Below are positions 7,714 through 16,704 of a stretch of DNA of 64,000 nt, piece by piece. Position 1 is the stretch's first letter; every line of letters begins with the position of its first letter. A program made the translations under genes and the position numbers. Source of the DNA: Gilvirhabdus luticola (lineage in GTDB: Bacteria; Bacteroidota; Bacteroidia; Flavobacteriales; Flavobacteriaceae); assembly GCF_032583975.1 (NCBI RefSeq), contig NZ_JAWHTF010000001.1; one strand, given 5' to 3'. Under the pieces are notes generated by a model, which searched no databases, was not told the DNA's origin, and saw only the letters and a program-made list of their open reading frames with translations.

Positions 7714-9696
7714 ATGTCTAATAAAAAACTTTGGGAAGGTGATAATCAATTTAAAACCAATAGCCATTTATACTGCTATCAAAAATGGTTAGAAGAAACC
7801 TATAATCTTAAATTTGAAAGCTATCAAAGTATCTGGAAATGGTCTGTAGATCATATAGATTTATTCTGGGAAAGTATCTGGAAATACTTCAAAATCATTT
7901 CTCATAGCCCTTACAAAAATGTTCTTATAGACAATGGTATGCCAAATTGTAGTTGGTTTGAAGGCGCCACATTAAACTATTCTGAACATATTTTTAGACA
8001 TAAAGATGACAATAAAATAGCCGTTTATTTTAAAAACGAATCTGGAAAATATTCAGAAATTACTTGGAAAGAATTAAAAAACAAAGTAGCTTCAATGGCT
8101 AACTACTTAAAATCTCTTGGCGTCACAAAAGGTGATCGAGTTGTTGCTTTTTTACCAAACATCCCAGAAGCTACAATATCGTTTTTAGCTGTCAATTCGT
8201 TAGGAGCTGTTTGGTCCAGCACATCGCCCGACTTTGGTACAGAAAGTGTCGTCGATAGATTTGCTCAAATTGAACCTAAAGTTTTAATTGCAGTAGATGG
8301 CTACCATTATAATGGAAAACCTTATGATAAATCTAAAATTGTAAAAGATATTGTTAAAGCTTTACCTTCTCTAAAAATGGTTATCATTCAGCCTTATTTG
8401 AATCCTAATGTTTTAGATAATTTTTCAGATGATTTTGTAAATATCAATTCTGTTTTTGATGTCTCTGAGAATGAACTAACCTTTGAAGCAGTAGATTTTA
8501 ACCATCCTATTTGGGTATTGTATTCATCTGGTACAACAGGAATACCCAAAGCAATAGTACATTCTCACGGAGGTATTCTATTAGAACATTATAAGTATAT
8601 GGCGTTCCATAATGATGTACATCCAGACGAACGTTATTTCTGGTTTTCTACGACTGGCTGGATGATGTGGAATTTTGTTCAGTCTGCCTTATTAATGGGA
8701 GCCTCAATAGTTTTATATGATGGTAGTCCAACATATCCTAATTTTGATTCTCTTTGGGCTATTTCAGATAAGATTGATATTCATCATTTTGGTACAAGCG
8801 CACCTTACTTGGTAGCAAGTATGAAAAAAGGAGTTGATGCTAAATCAAATTTTGATTTAAGTTCGATTCGTTCAATTAGTTCTACTGGAGCGCCTTTACC
8901 GTATGAAGCATTTGAGTATGTTTACAACAACATTAAAAAAGATGTCTGGTTATGCTCTATGGCTGGTGGAACAGATGTTTGTACGGCATTTGTTGGTGGA
9001 ACACCTTTTTATTCAGTTCATGCTGGAGAGATACAATGTAGGGCTCTAGGAGTTGCCCTTTATGCATATGACGACAAGGCAAAACCCGTTTATGATGAAT
9101 TAGGTGAAATGGTTATTGTCAAACCAATGCCCTCTATGCCCATTTATTTTTGGAACGATAAAGACAATAAACGTTATAAATCAAGTTATTTTGAACATTA
9201 CTCCGGAATATGGAGACATGGTGACTTTATAAAAATCAATTCTAAAACCAATGGCTTAATTATTTATGGCCGCTCTGATGCAACTTTAAACAGGCACGGC
9301 ATTAGAATTGGCACTAGTGAAATTTACAGAGCAGTTAATAAAATTGAAGAGGTTGAAGATTCGTTAATTGTGAATTTAGAACTTGACGAAGGAAAACATT
9401 ATATGCCTTTGTTTGTTAAAATGAAAAATAATTTGACTTTAACAGAAGACATCAAGGGCAAAATAATATTTCAATTAAAAAGAGAATATACCCCAAGACA
9501 TGTTCCTGATGAAATACTAGAAGTAAATGACATTCCATATACAATTAGTGGGAAAAAAATGGAAGCACCGATAAAAAAAATTCTATTAAAAATGCCGTTA
9601 GAAAGATCTATTAATTTCGACTCTATGCGTAACCCGGAATCAGTAGATTATTTTATTGAGTTTGCGAAATCCATAAAACAATGGATTAAAACCTAA
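7714..9696 (+). CDS. aacS: Acetoacetate--CoA ligase (acetoacetyl-CoA synthetase)
   Basis: 660 residues, the usual length. This adenylate-forming enzyme activates acetoacetate to acetoacetyl-CoA with ATP, feeding ketone bodies or products of Leu and lipid breakdown into central metabolism. An acetyl-CoA-synthetase-type N-terminal segment (about 35-95) precedes the AMP-binding domain with P-loop LYSSGTTGIPKAIVHSHGG (about 269-287). Later come YGRSDATLNRHGIRIGTSEIY, the conserved C-terminal hinge region, and SGKKMEAPIKK near the end with the catalytic Lys. AacS is distinguished from acetyl-CoA synthetase by the MMWNFVQSALLMGAS region and overall pattern. The gene is convergent with PBP1A and overlaps it by 4 bases. 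Confidence 0.92.
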   Translation: MSNKKLWEGDNQFKTNSHLYCYQKWLEETYNLKFESYQSIWKWSVDHIDLFWESIWKYFKIISHSPYKNVLIDNGMPNCSWFEGATLNYSEHIFRHKDDNKIAVYFKNESGKYSEITWKELKNKVASMANYLKSLGVTKGDRVVAFLPNIPEATISFLAVNSLGAVWSSTSPDFGTESVVDRFAQIEPKVLIAVDGYHYNGKPYDKSKIVKDIVKALPSLKMVIIQPYLNPNVLDNFSDDFVNINSVFDVSENELTFEAVDFNHPIWVLYSSGTTGIPKAIVHSHGGILLEHYKYMAFHNDVHPDERYFWFSTTGWMMWNFVQSALLMGASIVLYDGSPTYPNFDSLWAISDKIDIHHFGTSAPYLVASMKKGVDAKSNFDLSSIRSISSTGAPLPYEAFEYVYNNIKKDVWLCSMAGGTDVCTAFVGGTPFYSVHAGEIQCRALGVALYAYDDKAKPVYDELGEMVIVKPMPSMPIYFWNDKDNKRYKSSYFEHYSGIWRHGDFIKINSKTNGLIIYGRSDATLNRHGIRIGTSEIYRAVNKIEEVEDSLIVNLELDEGKHYMPLFVKMKNNLTLTEDIKGKIIFQLKREYTPRHVPDEILEVNDIPYTISGKKMEAPIKKILLKMPLERSINFDSMRNPESVDYFIEFAKSIKQWIKT

Positions 9697-12020
9697 AATT
9701 CTAACTCGTCAGGAGTTTCTTGAATTTCACCCTTATTGTCCTCTAACAATTCACCCGATTTAGAGCAATCTACATTAATTGACAGTTCTTTAGGTGCTAC
9801 AAAGTCTTCTTTAGAAATATTTAAGTCTTCATCCTCATAACAGCTTCTCATATAGATAGCCCAAATTGGTAAAGCCATAGATGCTCCTTGCCCATAAGTG
9901 ATACTCGCAAAATGTGCAGCTCGCTCTTCAGCCCCAACCCAAACTCCAGTCACCAGATTAGGTACCATACCCATAAACCAACCGTCACTTTGATTTTGTG
10001 TAGTTCCAGTTTTTCCAGCGATAGGATTTGTAAACTGATATGGGTATCCTGTAATAATTTCTCTATACTCCGCCCGATACTCATCTGCTCCTTTTGTTCT
10101 TAAACGAACACCAGAGCCATATTGTGTAACGCCTTCCAAAAGTTTTACAGTAATATACGCAGCTTCATCACTTAATACATCTCTAGTCTCTGGAGTAAAT
10201 TGATATAAAATTGCTCCATTTTTATCTTCAATACTCATAACCATCACAGGTTTTGTATATACTCCCTTATTGGCAAAAGCCGAATAAGCTCCTACCATTT
10301 CATAAACACTCAAGTCTGTTGTCCCTAACGCAATTGAAGGTACGGGTGGAATTTCAGTGGTAACTCCTAATTTTTCAGCTAAATCAATTACTGGTTGAGG
10401 CCCTACTTTATCTATTAACCTTGCTGTGACTGTGTTGACTGAATTTGCAAGTGCATTCTTCAAGGTTCTTACACCTCCATATTCGTCACTTGAGTTTTTA
10501 GGGCACCATTCTTCAGGGTTTCCATATTTATATTTTTCAATGCAAAAAGGCGTGTCTGGAAGTTCGTCGCATGGCGAATAATGTAATTGGTCAATAGCAG
10601 TTGCATAAACAAAAGGCTTAAATGTAGAGCCTACCTGACGCTTACTGGTCTTTACATGATCATATTGAAAATGTTTATAATTCATTCCGCCAACCCAAGC
10701 TTTTACATGACCGGTTTGTGGATCCATAGACATCATACCAGGGTGTAAAAACGATTTGTAATAACGCATTGAATCCCATGGTTTCATAATGGTATCTATT
10801 TCTCCTTCCCAAGAGAAAATAGTCATTTCTGTTGGCTTATTGAAAGATGCAATTATTTCATCGTCACTCTTTTTTAAATCATACTTCATTTTCCTCCAAC
10901 GTTCAGATTGCTTCATTGATCGCTTCATTAGTGTATCAATAGCGCCAACAGTAAGTTCTAAAAATGGAGCTGTAGGATTGCGCTGTGGTGTATTTTGATG
11001 AAAAAATTCCGCTTGAAGACGAGGCATGTGTTGTTGCACTGCATCTTCAGCATATTGTTGCATACGTGAATCTATGGTTGTATAAATCTTTAACCCATCA
11101 CTATATAAGTTATATTTTGTGCCATCTGGTTTGGGATTGTCTTCTATCCATTTTTTGATAAAATCCCTCAAATATTCCCTGAAATATGTCGCAATTCCTT
11201 CACGATGGGATTCTGGAGAATAGTTTAAATCTAGTTCTAACTGCTGAACTGAATCTTTAACTTTTTCAGTAATATAATCATACTTTGCCATTTGAGCTAA
11301 AACTACATTACGCCTATTTTTGGTAAGTTCTGGGCGAACTCTAGGATTATAAAGTGATGAGTTTTTAAACATGCCTACCAGCATTGAAGCTTCTTTTAAA
11401 TCTAACTCACTAGGTTCCTTGCCAAAATATATGCGCGCAGCACTTCTAATACCATCAGCATTATTCAGAAAATCATAAATATTAAAATATTGAGCGATAA
11501 TTTCTTCTTTTGTGTATTGACGTTCCAAACGTATTGCAATAATCCACTCTTTAACTTTTTGAGTAATTCTTCCTAGTGTGTTTTTAGATCCTTCTCCATG
11601 AAATAGTTGTTTAGCAAGTTGTTGTGAAATAGTACTAGCGCCACCTCCATTACCAAGTGTAAGAATCGCTCTTAATGTGCCTCTTGTATCAATCCCAGAA
11701 TGTGAATGATAACGTGCATCCTCAGTTGCAATTAGAGCGTCAACTAAATGTTGAGGTAGTTCATCATAATCAACTGGTGTTCTATTATCATTAAAATAGA
11801 ATTTCCCTAGTGTTTTAGCATCAGATGAAATTATTTCTGTCGCTAAATTTGTTTTAGGGTTTTCTAAAACTGTGTGATCTGGCATTTCGCCAAAAACTCC
11901 CCAAGATGCCAGTAAAAAAATAAGGATAATAAATAAAATACCTGATGAAAACAATATCCAAAACCAACGAATATACTTTTCAAAATAGTTTATGTTTTTT
12001 GCTGGGGTTTTCTTTGCCAT
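9693..12020 (-). CDS. mrcA: Penicillin-binding protein 1A (bifunctional transglycosylase/transpeptidase)
   Basis: 775 residues. A class A PBP that polymerises glycan strands and cross-links peptides at the inner membrane. A single TM helix lies at about 19-42. The GT51 domain follows with catalytic Glu100 in ATEDARYHSHSGID and GASTISQQLAKQLF. The transpeptidase domain has all three motifs: S465TFK468, S527VN529 and K670TG672. An Asp/Glu-rich tail (DNKGEIQETPDELEF) ends the protein. It lies 9 bases after gldH on the same strand. GldH-PBP1A adjacency is common in flavobacteria, and co-transcription is likely. Confidence 0.93.
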   Translation of the reverse strand: MAKKTPAKNINYFEKYIRWFWILFSSGILFIILIFLLASWGVFGEMPDHTVLENPKTNLATEIISSDAKTLGKFYFNDNRTPVDYDELPQHLVDALIATEDARYHSHSGIDTRGTLRAILTLGNGGGASTISQQLAKQLFHGEGSKNTLGRITQKVKEWIIAIRLERQYTKEEIIAQYFNIYDFLNNADGIRSAARIYFGKEPSELDLKEASMLVGMFKNSSLYNPRVRPELTKNRRNVVLAQMAKYDYITEKVKDSVQQLELDLNYSPESHREGIATYFREYLRDFIKKWIEDNPKPDGTKYNLYSDGLKIYTTIDSRMQQYAEDAVQQHMPRLQAEFFHQNTPQRNPTAPFLELTVGAIDTLMKRSMKQSERWRKMKYDLKKSDDEIIASFNKPTEMTIFSWEGEIDTIMKPWDSMRYYKSFLHPGMMSMDPQTGHVKAWVGGMNYKHFQYDHVKTSKRQVGSTFKPFVYATAIDQLHYSPCDELPDTPFCIEKYKYGNPEEWCPKNSSDEYGGVRTLKNALANSVNTVTARLIDKVGPQPVIDLAEKLGVTTEIPPVPSIALGTTDLSVYEMVGAYSAFANKGVYTKPVMVMSIEDKNGAILYQFTPETRDVLSDEAAYITVKLLEGVTQYGSGVRLRTKGADEYRAEYREIITGYPYQFTNPIAGKTGTTQNQSDGWFMGMVPNLVTGVWVGAEERAAHFASITYGQGASMALPIWAIYMRSCYEDEDLNISKEDFVAPKELSINVDCSKSGELLEDNKGEIQETPDELEF

Positions 12021-12029
12021 AATAAAAGC

Positions 12030-12521
12030 TTAATTGGTGGGTGCATTTTCTATTCTAAAACCAATATCGATAATGCCTTCTAATTCTTTAACGCCGTTTA
12101 CTTTTCCATTTTCTCGCATGGCGTGCTGAATATTAACAATATACTCCCCAGTTTCAGAAAATATAACATTCTCTTTGTACCAAAGTTTATTTTCTTTTAT
12201 GTCTGAAAAACCAGTGCCTAAAAACTCACCACTAGGTTCTGCCATTTGGTATTCTAATGTGTCTTTAATTACTTTTCCGTTAGGGAAATTTATACCAACA
12301 ATTAAAAAAAGATTGCTATACTTATAATTGTTGTCATTTCTTAAAGTTACAAACAAATTGTAAGCATTAATCGAGTCTGGAGGTTTTATTTTAAAACTGA
12401 TAATGGAGTCTTTATCCCATTTATTTGGAACAGTTTTATAACTATCGAAAACACTATTAGAATTGCAGGATGTAATGACAAAAGATAGGATTAAAATAAT
12501 TGTCAATAATTTACTTTGCAT
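12030..12521 (-). CDS. gldH: Gliding motility lipoprotein GldH
   Basis: About 163 residues from the ATG at 12521. I chose this start because it gives a proper lipoprotein signal, KLLTIILILSFVITSC with lipid Cys19. The longer frame from 12581 would place 20 charged residues before the signal. GldH is a lipoprotein required for gliding in Flavobacterium johnsoniae and supports the GldK-N/type IX secretion machinery. The body contains NKWDKDSIISFKI and a C-terminal GxxDIGFRIE pattern seen in GldH. Its start lies 11 bases inside the end of ricT, as in other flavobacteria, and PBP1A follows. Confidence 0.9.
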   Translation of the reverse strand: MQSKLLTIILILSFVITSCNSNSVFDSYKTVPNKWDKDSIISFKIKPPDSINAYNLFVTLRNDNNYKYSNLFLIVGINFPNGKVIKDTLEYQMAEPSGEFLGTGFSDIKENKLWYKENVIFSETGEYIVNIQHAMRENGKVNGVKELEGIIDIGFRIENAPTN

Positions 12522-13662
12522 TGTTTGGTTTTCTTTTGTTTCTTTTATAGTTACGTTTTCTTTTGCTTTTTGGTCTATCAAATCGTGTTAAACTATCTTG
12601 TCCAACAACGTTTTCAAAATCAGTTTTAGTATTTACAGGCACATCTAAAGCATAGTCTTCAAGGCTTGATACTTTTTTGTTTTTTTCATTCAAGACTATA
12701 ATTTCCTTGGCCTGCGCATTAGTTATTATATGCCAATTTGCCCATTCTCCTTCATAAGCATACCACATAAGTCCTTTAAAAATATCTGTTTTTTGACAAA
12801 CGGCTGTACCTTTTTCGGTTTGAAGTTTAATCTCTGTTTTGGGAAAATCTTTTAAAGCATCTAAATAAGCGTCTAACTCATAATTTAAACAACATTTTAA
12901 CTTACCACATTGCCCAGCCAATTTTAAAGGATTTAAAGAAAGTTGTTGATACCTGGCTGCAGATGTACTTACAGAACGAAAATCTGTTAACCAAGTTGAA
13001 CAGCACAGCTCACGACCACAAGAACCTATTCCGCCCAGCCTAGCGGCTTCTTGTCTAAAACCTACTTGTTTCATTTCTATTCGTGTTCTGAATTCTCTGG
13101 CAAAAACTTTGATAAGTTCTCTAAAATCCACACGATCTTCTGCGGTATAATAAAAAGTTGCTTTGCTGCCATCGCCTTGATATTCTATATCTGAAATTTT
13201 CATTTCAAGTTTTAGGTCAATTGCAAACTGTCTTGCTTTCACCTTCATTAGTTCTTCTTTGTCGCGTGAAGCAGACCAAATATCTATGTCTTTCTGTGAT
13301 GCCTTACGATATATTTTAAATATTTCATCACTATCTTCAGAAATATTTTTACGTTTCATTTGTACTCTTACAAGTTCGCCTGTAAGTGTTACCATCCCTA
13401 TATCATGTCCTGATTTTGCTTGAGTGGCGACAATATCACCAATACTTAATGATAAATTTTCTGTGTTTTGGTAGTAATGCTTTCTCCCATTCTTAAAACG
13501 TACCTCTACCCAATTAAATGGTTTTTCACCTTGCGGAAGCGACATGTTAGAGAGCCAATCAAAAACAGTAAGTTTGTTACAGCTGTCTGTTCCACATGTC
13601 CCATTATTTTTACAGCCTTTAGGTTGACCATCTTTACCAGTTGAACAACTGTTACAAGCCAT
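12511..13662 (-). CDS. ricT: PSP1/RicT domain protein (YaaT-like)
   Basis: 383 residues. The core PSP1 domain (about 40-300) carries two cysteine clusters typical of RicT/YaaT: GSCGRELCCSTWL and GQCGKLKCCLNYE. In Bacillus, RicT works with RicA/RicF around Fe-S clusters to steer mRNA processing by RNase Y. Neither partner is here, so the role in Bacteroidetes is unproven. The N-terminus adds five cysteines within the first 28 residues (positions 3, 6, 17, 23, 28), an extra metal-binding candidate. The C-terminal ~25 residues are Lys/Arg/Asn-rich and could bind RNA. It overlaps gldH downstream, a conserved flavobacterial pairing. Confidence 0.88.
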   Translation of the reverse strand: MACNSCSTGKDGQPKGCKNNGTCGTDSCNKLTVFDWLSNMSLPQGEKPFNWVEVRFKNGRKHYYQNTENLSLSIGDIVATQAKSGHDIGMVTLTGELVRVQMKRKNISEDSDEIFKIYRKASQKDIDIWSASRDKEELMKVKARQFAIDLKLEMKISDIEYQGDGSKATFYYTAEDRVDFRELIKVFAREFRTRIEMKQVGFRQEAARLGGIGSCGRELCCSTWLTDFRSVSTSAARYQQLSLNPLKLAGQCGKLKCCLNYELDAYLDALKDFPKTEIKLQTEKGTAVCQKTDIFKGLMWYAYEGEWANWHIITNAQAKEIIVLNEKNKKVSSLEDYALDVPVNTKTDFENVVGQDSLTRFDRPKSKRKRNYKRNKRKPNNAK

Positions 13663-13789
13663 TTTTTTATATATGTTGAATTCGTCAACAAAAAGTTGCG
13701 AATGGAAGTTAATAATTATTTAAACGTAAATATACTATTATTCTAAAGACTTAAAAGGAACTATTCTTAGTTTAAAAATAAAATAGGTT

Positions 13790-14863
13790 TTAATTTGCCT
13801 TTTGTTTTAACACTTCAAAAATATTTCTTAAATCTTTTTTGTAAGGTAAATAATCTGCTCGTCCTTTTTTAAAGATATCATTACTGTTGCCTTGTCCTTT
13901 CCTTAAAGCTTTCTGTTCCTCATAGGGTAATCTATTTATTTCCATGCAATTGGCGGAACAGCAATTTTCCATTACTTCTTTGCATTGATCACATTGTATA
14001 AAAAGCAGGTGACAGGCTTCATTAGCGCAATTAGTATGAATATCAAACGGCTTTCCGCATTGATGACAATTTGCAATAATGTCATTGCTAATGCGTTCAG
14101 CCCTTCTATCATCGAAAACAAAATTCTGTCCTAAATATTTGTTTTCTAAACCTATTTCGTTTACCTGCCTTGCATATTCAATTATACCACCTTCTAGCTG
14201 ATATACATTTTTAAACCCCTTATGTTTAAAATAAGCACTAGCTTTTTCACAGCGGATGCCTCCAGTACAATACATGACAAGATTTTTATCCTCTTTATGG
14301 TCCTTTAAATCTTCTTCAATAATATCTAAAGATTCTCTAAAAGTATCTACATCTGGAGTAACTGCATTTTTAAAATGTCCAATTTCGCTTTCGTAATGAT
14401 TTCTCATATCAACTAAAACCGTATTTTCATTTTCAATAAGGTCATTGAATCTTTTAGCATCTACATGAACTCCTTTGTTTGTGACATCAAAAGTTTTATC
14501 ATTTAACCCGTCTGCTAAAATCTTATGTCTCACTTTAATTTTTAGTTTTAAAAAAGACTTATCGTCTTGTTCTCTAGCAATGTTTAATCGAATGTCTTTT
14601 AAAAAAGTTATGCTGTCTAAATGCGTTTTAAACTCATTAAAACGATCTGCTGGAAGCGATAATTGAGCATTTATACCTTCGTGAGCCACATATATTCTAC
14701 CCAATACATCTAACGCATCCCAAGTAATGAACAAATGATCTCTAAATAGTTGTGGATTGCCAATTTTAGCATATTGATAAAAAGAAAGGGTAAGTCTGTT
14801 TTTGCCAGCCTTATCAATTAATTGAGCCCTTTCTTTAGCACTTAATTTATTGTACAGTTGCAT
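13790..14863 (-). CDS. trhO: tRNA uridine(34) hydroxylase (rhodanese-like)
   Basis: 357 residues. TrhO/YceA installs ho5U at tRNA position 34 in an oxygen-dependent way. An N-terminal acylphosphatase-like domain (about 25-115, HEGINAQLSLP) is followed by a rhodanese domain (about 140-235) with active-site Cys199 in MYCTGGIRCEKA. A C-terminal cysteine-rich region has CHQCGKPFD, CAN, CHLLFIQCDQCKEVMENCCS, a probable zinc site. It is transcribed divergently from recA with a good -7 box at 14900-14907. Confidence 0.92.
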   Translation of the reverse strand: MQLYNKLSAKERAQLIDKAGKNRLTLSFYQYAKIGNPQLFRDHLFITWDALDVLGRIYVAHEGINAQLSLPADRFNEFKTHLDSITFLKDIRLNIAREQDDKSFLKLKIKVRHKILADGLNDKTFDVTNKGVHVDAKRFNDLIENENTVLVDMRNHYESEIGHFKNAVTPDVDTFRESLDIIEEDLKDHKEDKNLVMYCTGGIRCEKASAYFKHKGFKNVYQLEGGIIEYARQVNEIGLENKYLGQNFVFDDRRAERISNDIIANCHQCGKPFDIHTNCANEACHLLFIQCDQCKEVMENCCSANCMEINRLPYEEQKALRKGQGNSNDIFKKGRADYLPYKKDLRNIFEVLKQKAN

Positions 14864-14899
14864 GCTATACTAATTTTTAAGGTTAAAGAATGTTTTGGG

Positions 14900-14929
14900 C
14901 AAAAATACTCCTTTTTTAAAATACAGCAA
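14900..14929 (-). promoter_or_regulatory. Promoter for trhO
   Basis: On the minus strand a -7 box TATTTTTG (14900-14907) follows a TTG (14927-14929) with a 19-base spacer, the Bacteroidetes promoter layout. The box ends 36 bases before the trhO ATG. It lies downstream of the minus-strand terminator at 14941-14968, so trhO seems insulated from any upstream minus-strand transcript. Confidence 0.6.
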
Positions 14930-14940
14930 GTTCAGAAACA

Positions 14941-14968
14941 AAAAAAGGTGCTTTTAACAAAGCACCTT
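14941..14968 (-). terminator. Strong intrinsic terminator, minus strand, no known gene upstream
   Basis: A perfect 10-bp stem (AAGGTGCTTT at 14945-14954 with AAAGCACCTT at 14959-14968) and a TAAC tetraloop. Read on the minus strand it is followed by seven Ts, a textbook intrinsic terminator; on the plus strand no U-tract follows. No annotated minus-strand gene ends here, because recA is on the plus strand and trhO starts further left. Confidence 0.75.
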
Positions 14969-15111
14969 AAAGACTTTTAGTTCTATAAAATCAAAAATCT
15001 TAAAAAGTTGAATTTTAGGGCCTAACTAACCGATAAAACCCTTTTTCATAGCAAAAAAATTCCCACTTTAATAAGTAGATGCAAAAAAACGTGAAAGGTT
15101 GCGTTATAAAA

Positions 15112-15142
15112 TTGTAATATGATAAAAGTTGTAGTATTTTAG
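15112..15142 (+). promoter_or_regulatory. Promoter for recA
   Basis: TTG at 15112-15114, a 20-base spacer, then TATTTTAG at 15135-15142, one mismatch from TAnnTTTG, ending 29 bases before the recA ATG. I see no recognisable SOS operator in this stretch. Confidence 0.5.
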
Positions 15143-15171
15143 CATCACCTTCACAAGAAAAAATATAACAA

Positions 15172-16170
15172 ATGAGTAACGATAAAGAAGCGAAATTAAA
15201 GGCGCTAAAATTAACTTTAGATAAATTAGATAAAGCATACGGAAAAGGAACTGTAATGAGAATGAGTGATTCGGCAGTAGTTGATATTGAGGCCATTTCA
15301 TCTGGTTCATTGGGATTGGATATAGCTCTAGGTGTTGGTGGTTATCCTCGTGGAAGGGTTATAGAAGTTTACGGACCAGAATCATCTGGAAAAACTACTT
15401 TAACCTTGCACGCCATAGCAGAAGCACAAAAAGCTGGTGGTATTGCGGCTTTTATTGATGCAGAACATGCTTTTGATAGGTTTTATGCAGAAAAGTTGGG
15501 CGTAGATATCGATAATTTGATTATTTCTCAACCTGATCATGGAGAACAAGCTTTAGAAATTGCTGAAAATTTGGTGCGTTCTGGAGCCATAGATATTTTG
15601 GTTATAGATTCTGTCGCGGCATTAACTCCAAAAAGTGAAATAGAAGGCGAAATGGGTGACTCAAAAATGGGGCTTCATGCGCGTTTAATGTCTCAAGCGT
15701 TAAGAAAGCTAACAGCTACTATTAGTAAAACGAACTGTACAATGATTTTTATCAATCAGTTACGAGAGAAAATAGGCGTTATGTTTGGAAACCCAGAAAC
15801 AACTACAGGTGGAAATGCTTTAAAATTCTATGCTTCTGTAAGACTAGATATTAGAAGATCTACACAGATTAAAGATAATAATGGTAATGTAGTTGGAAAC
15901 AAAACAAGGGTTAAGGTTGTAAAAAACAAAGTTGCACCGCCATTTAAAACTGCAGAATTTGATATCATGTATGGTGAAGGTATATCTAAAGTTGGTGAAG
16001 TACTTGATATAGCGGTTGAAAACGAAATCATCAAGAAAAGTGGGTCTTGGTTTAGTTATGAAGACACGAAATTAGGTCAGGGAAGAGACTCTGTAAAAGA
16101 AATTATCAAAGATAATCCTGAATTACTGGAAGAACTTGAGGGAAAAATTAAGATTGCCATTAATGGGTAA
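15172..16170 (+). CDS. recA: Recombinase RecA
   Basis: 332 residues, the normal length. The ATP-dependent strand-exchange and SOS co-protease protein of homologous recombination. Walker A GPESSGKT lies at 68-75, Walker B is LVIDSVAAL, and loop 2 has NQLREKIGVMFGNPETTTGG. The C-terminus is acidic (LLEELEGKIKIAING). It is divergent from trhO and appears monocistronic; the next gene begins 90 bases later. Confidence 0.98.
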   Translation: MSNDKEAKLKALKLTLDKLDKAYGKGTVMRMSDSAVVDIEAISSGSLGLDIALGVGGYPRGRVIEVYGPESSGKTTLTLHAIAEAQKAGGIAAFIDAEHAFDRFYAEKLGVDIDNLIISQPDHGEQALEIAENLVRSGAIDILVIDSVAALTPKSEIEGEMGDSKMGLHARLMSQALRKLTATISKTNCTMIFINQLREKIGVMFGNPETTTGGNALKFYASVRLDIRRSTQIKDNNGNVVGNKTRVKVVKNKVAPPFKTAEFDIMYGEGISKVGEVLDIAVENEIIKKSGSWFSYEDTKLGQGRDSVKEIIKDNPELLEELEGKIKIAING

Positions 16171-16215
16171 ATAAAATTATTTATACCGAATAGCGCAACC
16201 TTTTCTACATAAAAG

Positions 16216-16232
16216 CATCTATATTATAGATG
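16216..16232. promoter_or_regulatory. 17-bp AT-rich palindrome, candidate operator
   Basis: CATCTATA (16216-16223) and its exact reverse complement TATAGATG (16225-16232) around a single central T, 29 bases before the lipoprotein ATG. The centre is too tight for a normal hairpin loop, so a dimeric-regulator site is more natural than a terminator. No regulator gene is adjacent. Confidence 0.3.
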
Positions 16233-16260
16233 TATAAATAAACCTTTAATCTTTTTTACG

Positions 16261-16677
16261 ATGAAAAAGTTAGTTTTTCTGTGTTTGATATCTATACTTG
16301 CTGTTTCATGTAGTGTTGGTGATAATGATAGTGGTAATAACTACTATTTTGAATTTCTACCCATAGAAACTGCAGATGTTCCAGACACTATGGTCTTGAA
16401 TGAGACATATCAAATAAATGTTACTTATTACAGGCCTACAATATGTCATTCTTTCAACGACTTTTATTTTCAAAAAAACGGGAACGAGCGCACTGTAGCA
16501 GTCATAAATCGTGTAATTGAAAGTGATAATTGTGAAGATTTAGCGGATGATTTAGTTGAAGTCTCTTTTAACTTTGTTTGCTTATATTCAGGCTCTTATG
16601 TGTTTAAGTTTTGGCAAGGTTTGGATGACAATGATAATGATCTGTATTATGAAGTAGAAGTGCCAGTAGTAGAATAA
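16261..16677 (+). CDS. Lipoprotein, unknown function
   Basis: 138 residues with a clear lipoprotein signal peptide, MKKLVFLCLISILAVSC, lipid Cys17. The exported part contains several cysteines (in TICHSF, DNCEDL, FVCLYS) that may form disulfides, and ends in an acidic, Asn/Asp-rich segment. It looks like a small beta-sandwich lipoprotein, but I recognise no family. It sits 27 bases before the ECF sigma factor on the same strand, so it may belong to the same operon and report envelope state. Confidence 0.75.
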   Translation: MKKLVFLCLISILAVSCSVGDNDSGNNYYFEFLPIETADVPDTMVLNETYQINVTYYRPTICHSFNDFYFQKNGNERTVAVINRVIESDNCEDLADDLVEVSFNFVCLYSGSYVFKFWQGLDDNDNDLYYEVEVPVVE

Positions 16678-16704
16678 GGTTTAAAACAATTTATACGAGA
16701 AAAT

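Larger units (their letters stand above)
14864..15171. other. Divergent intergenic region between trhO and recA
   Basis: 308 bases carrying promoters for both flanking genes and, unexpectedly, a strong minus-strand intrinsic terminator at 14941-14968. The stretch 14969-15110 has no convincing ORF. It could encode a short minus-strand RNA ending at that terminator. No tRNA or known riboswitch fold was recognised. Confidence 0.55.

Noticed and set aside
9696..9727. Composite hairpin at the aacS/PBP1A convergent junction
   Set aside because: Two short stems (6 and 5 bp) can form but no T tract follows on either strand, so a terminator call is not supported.
13676..13690. GTTGA-ATTCG-TCAAC inverted repeat upstream of ricT
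   Set aside because: Only 5-bp arms; too short to separate from chance without conservation data.
15015..15296. 93-residue minus-strand frame across the recA leader and 5' end
   Set aside because: It mostly mirrors conserved recA codons and has low-complexity Phe/Leu/Ser content. The terminator nearby is better explained by a short RNA or antisense stop.
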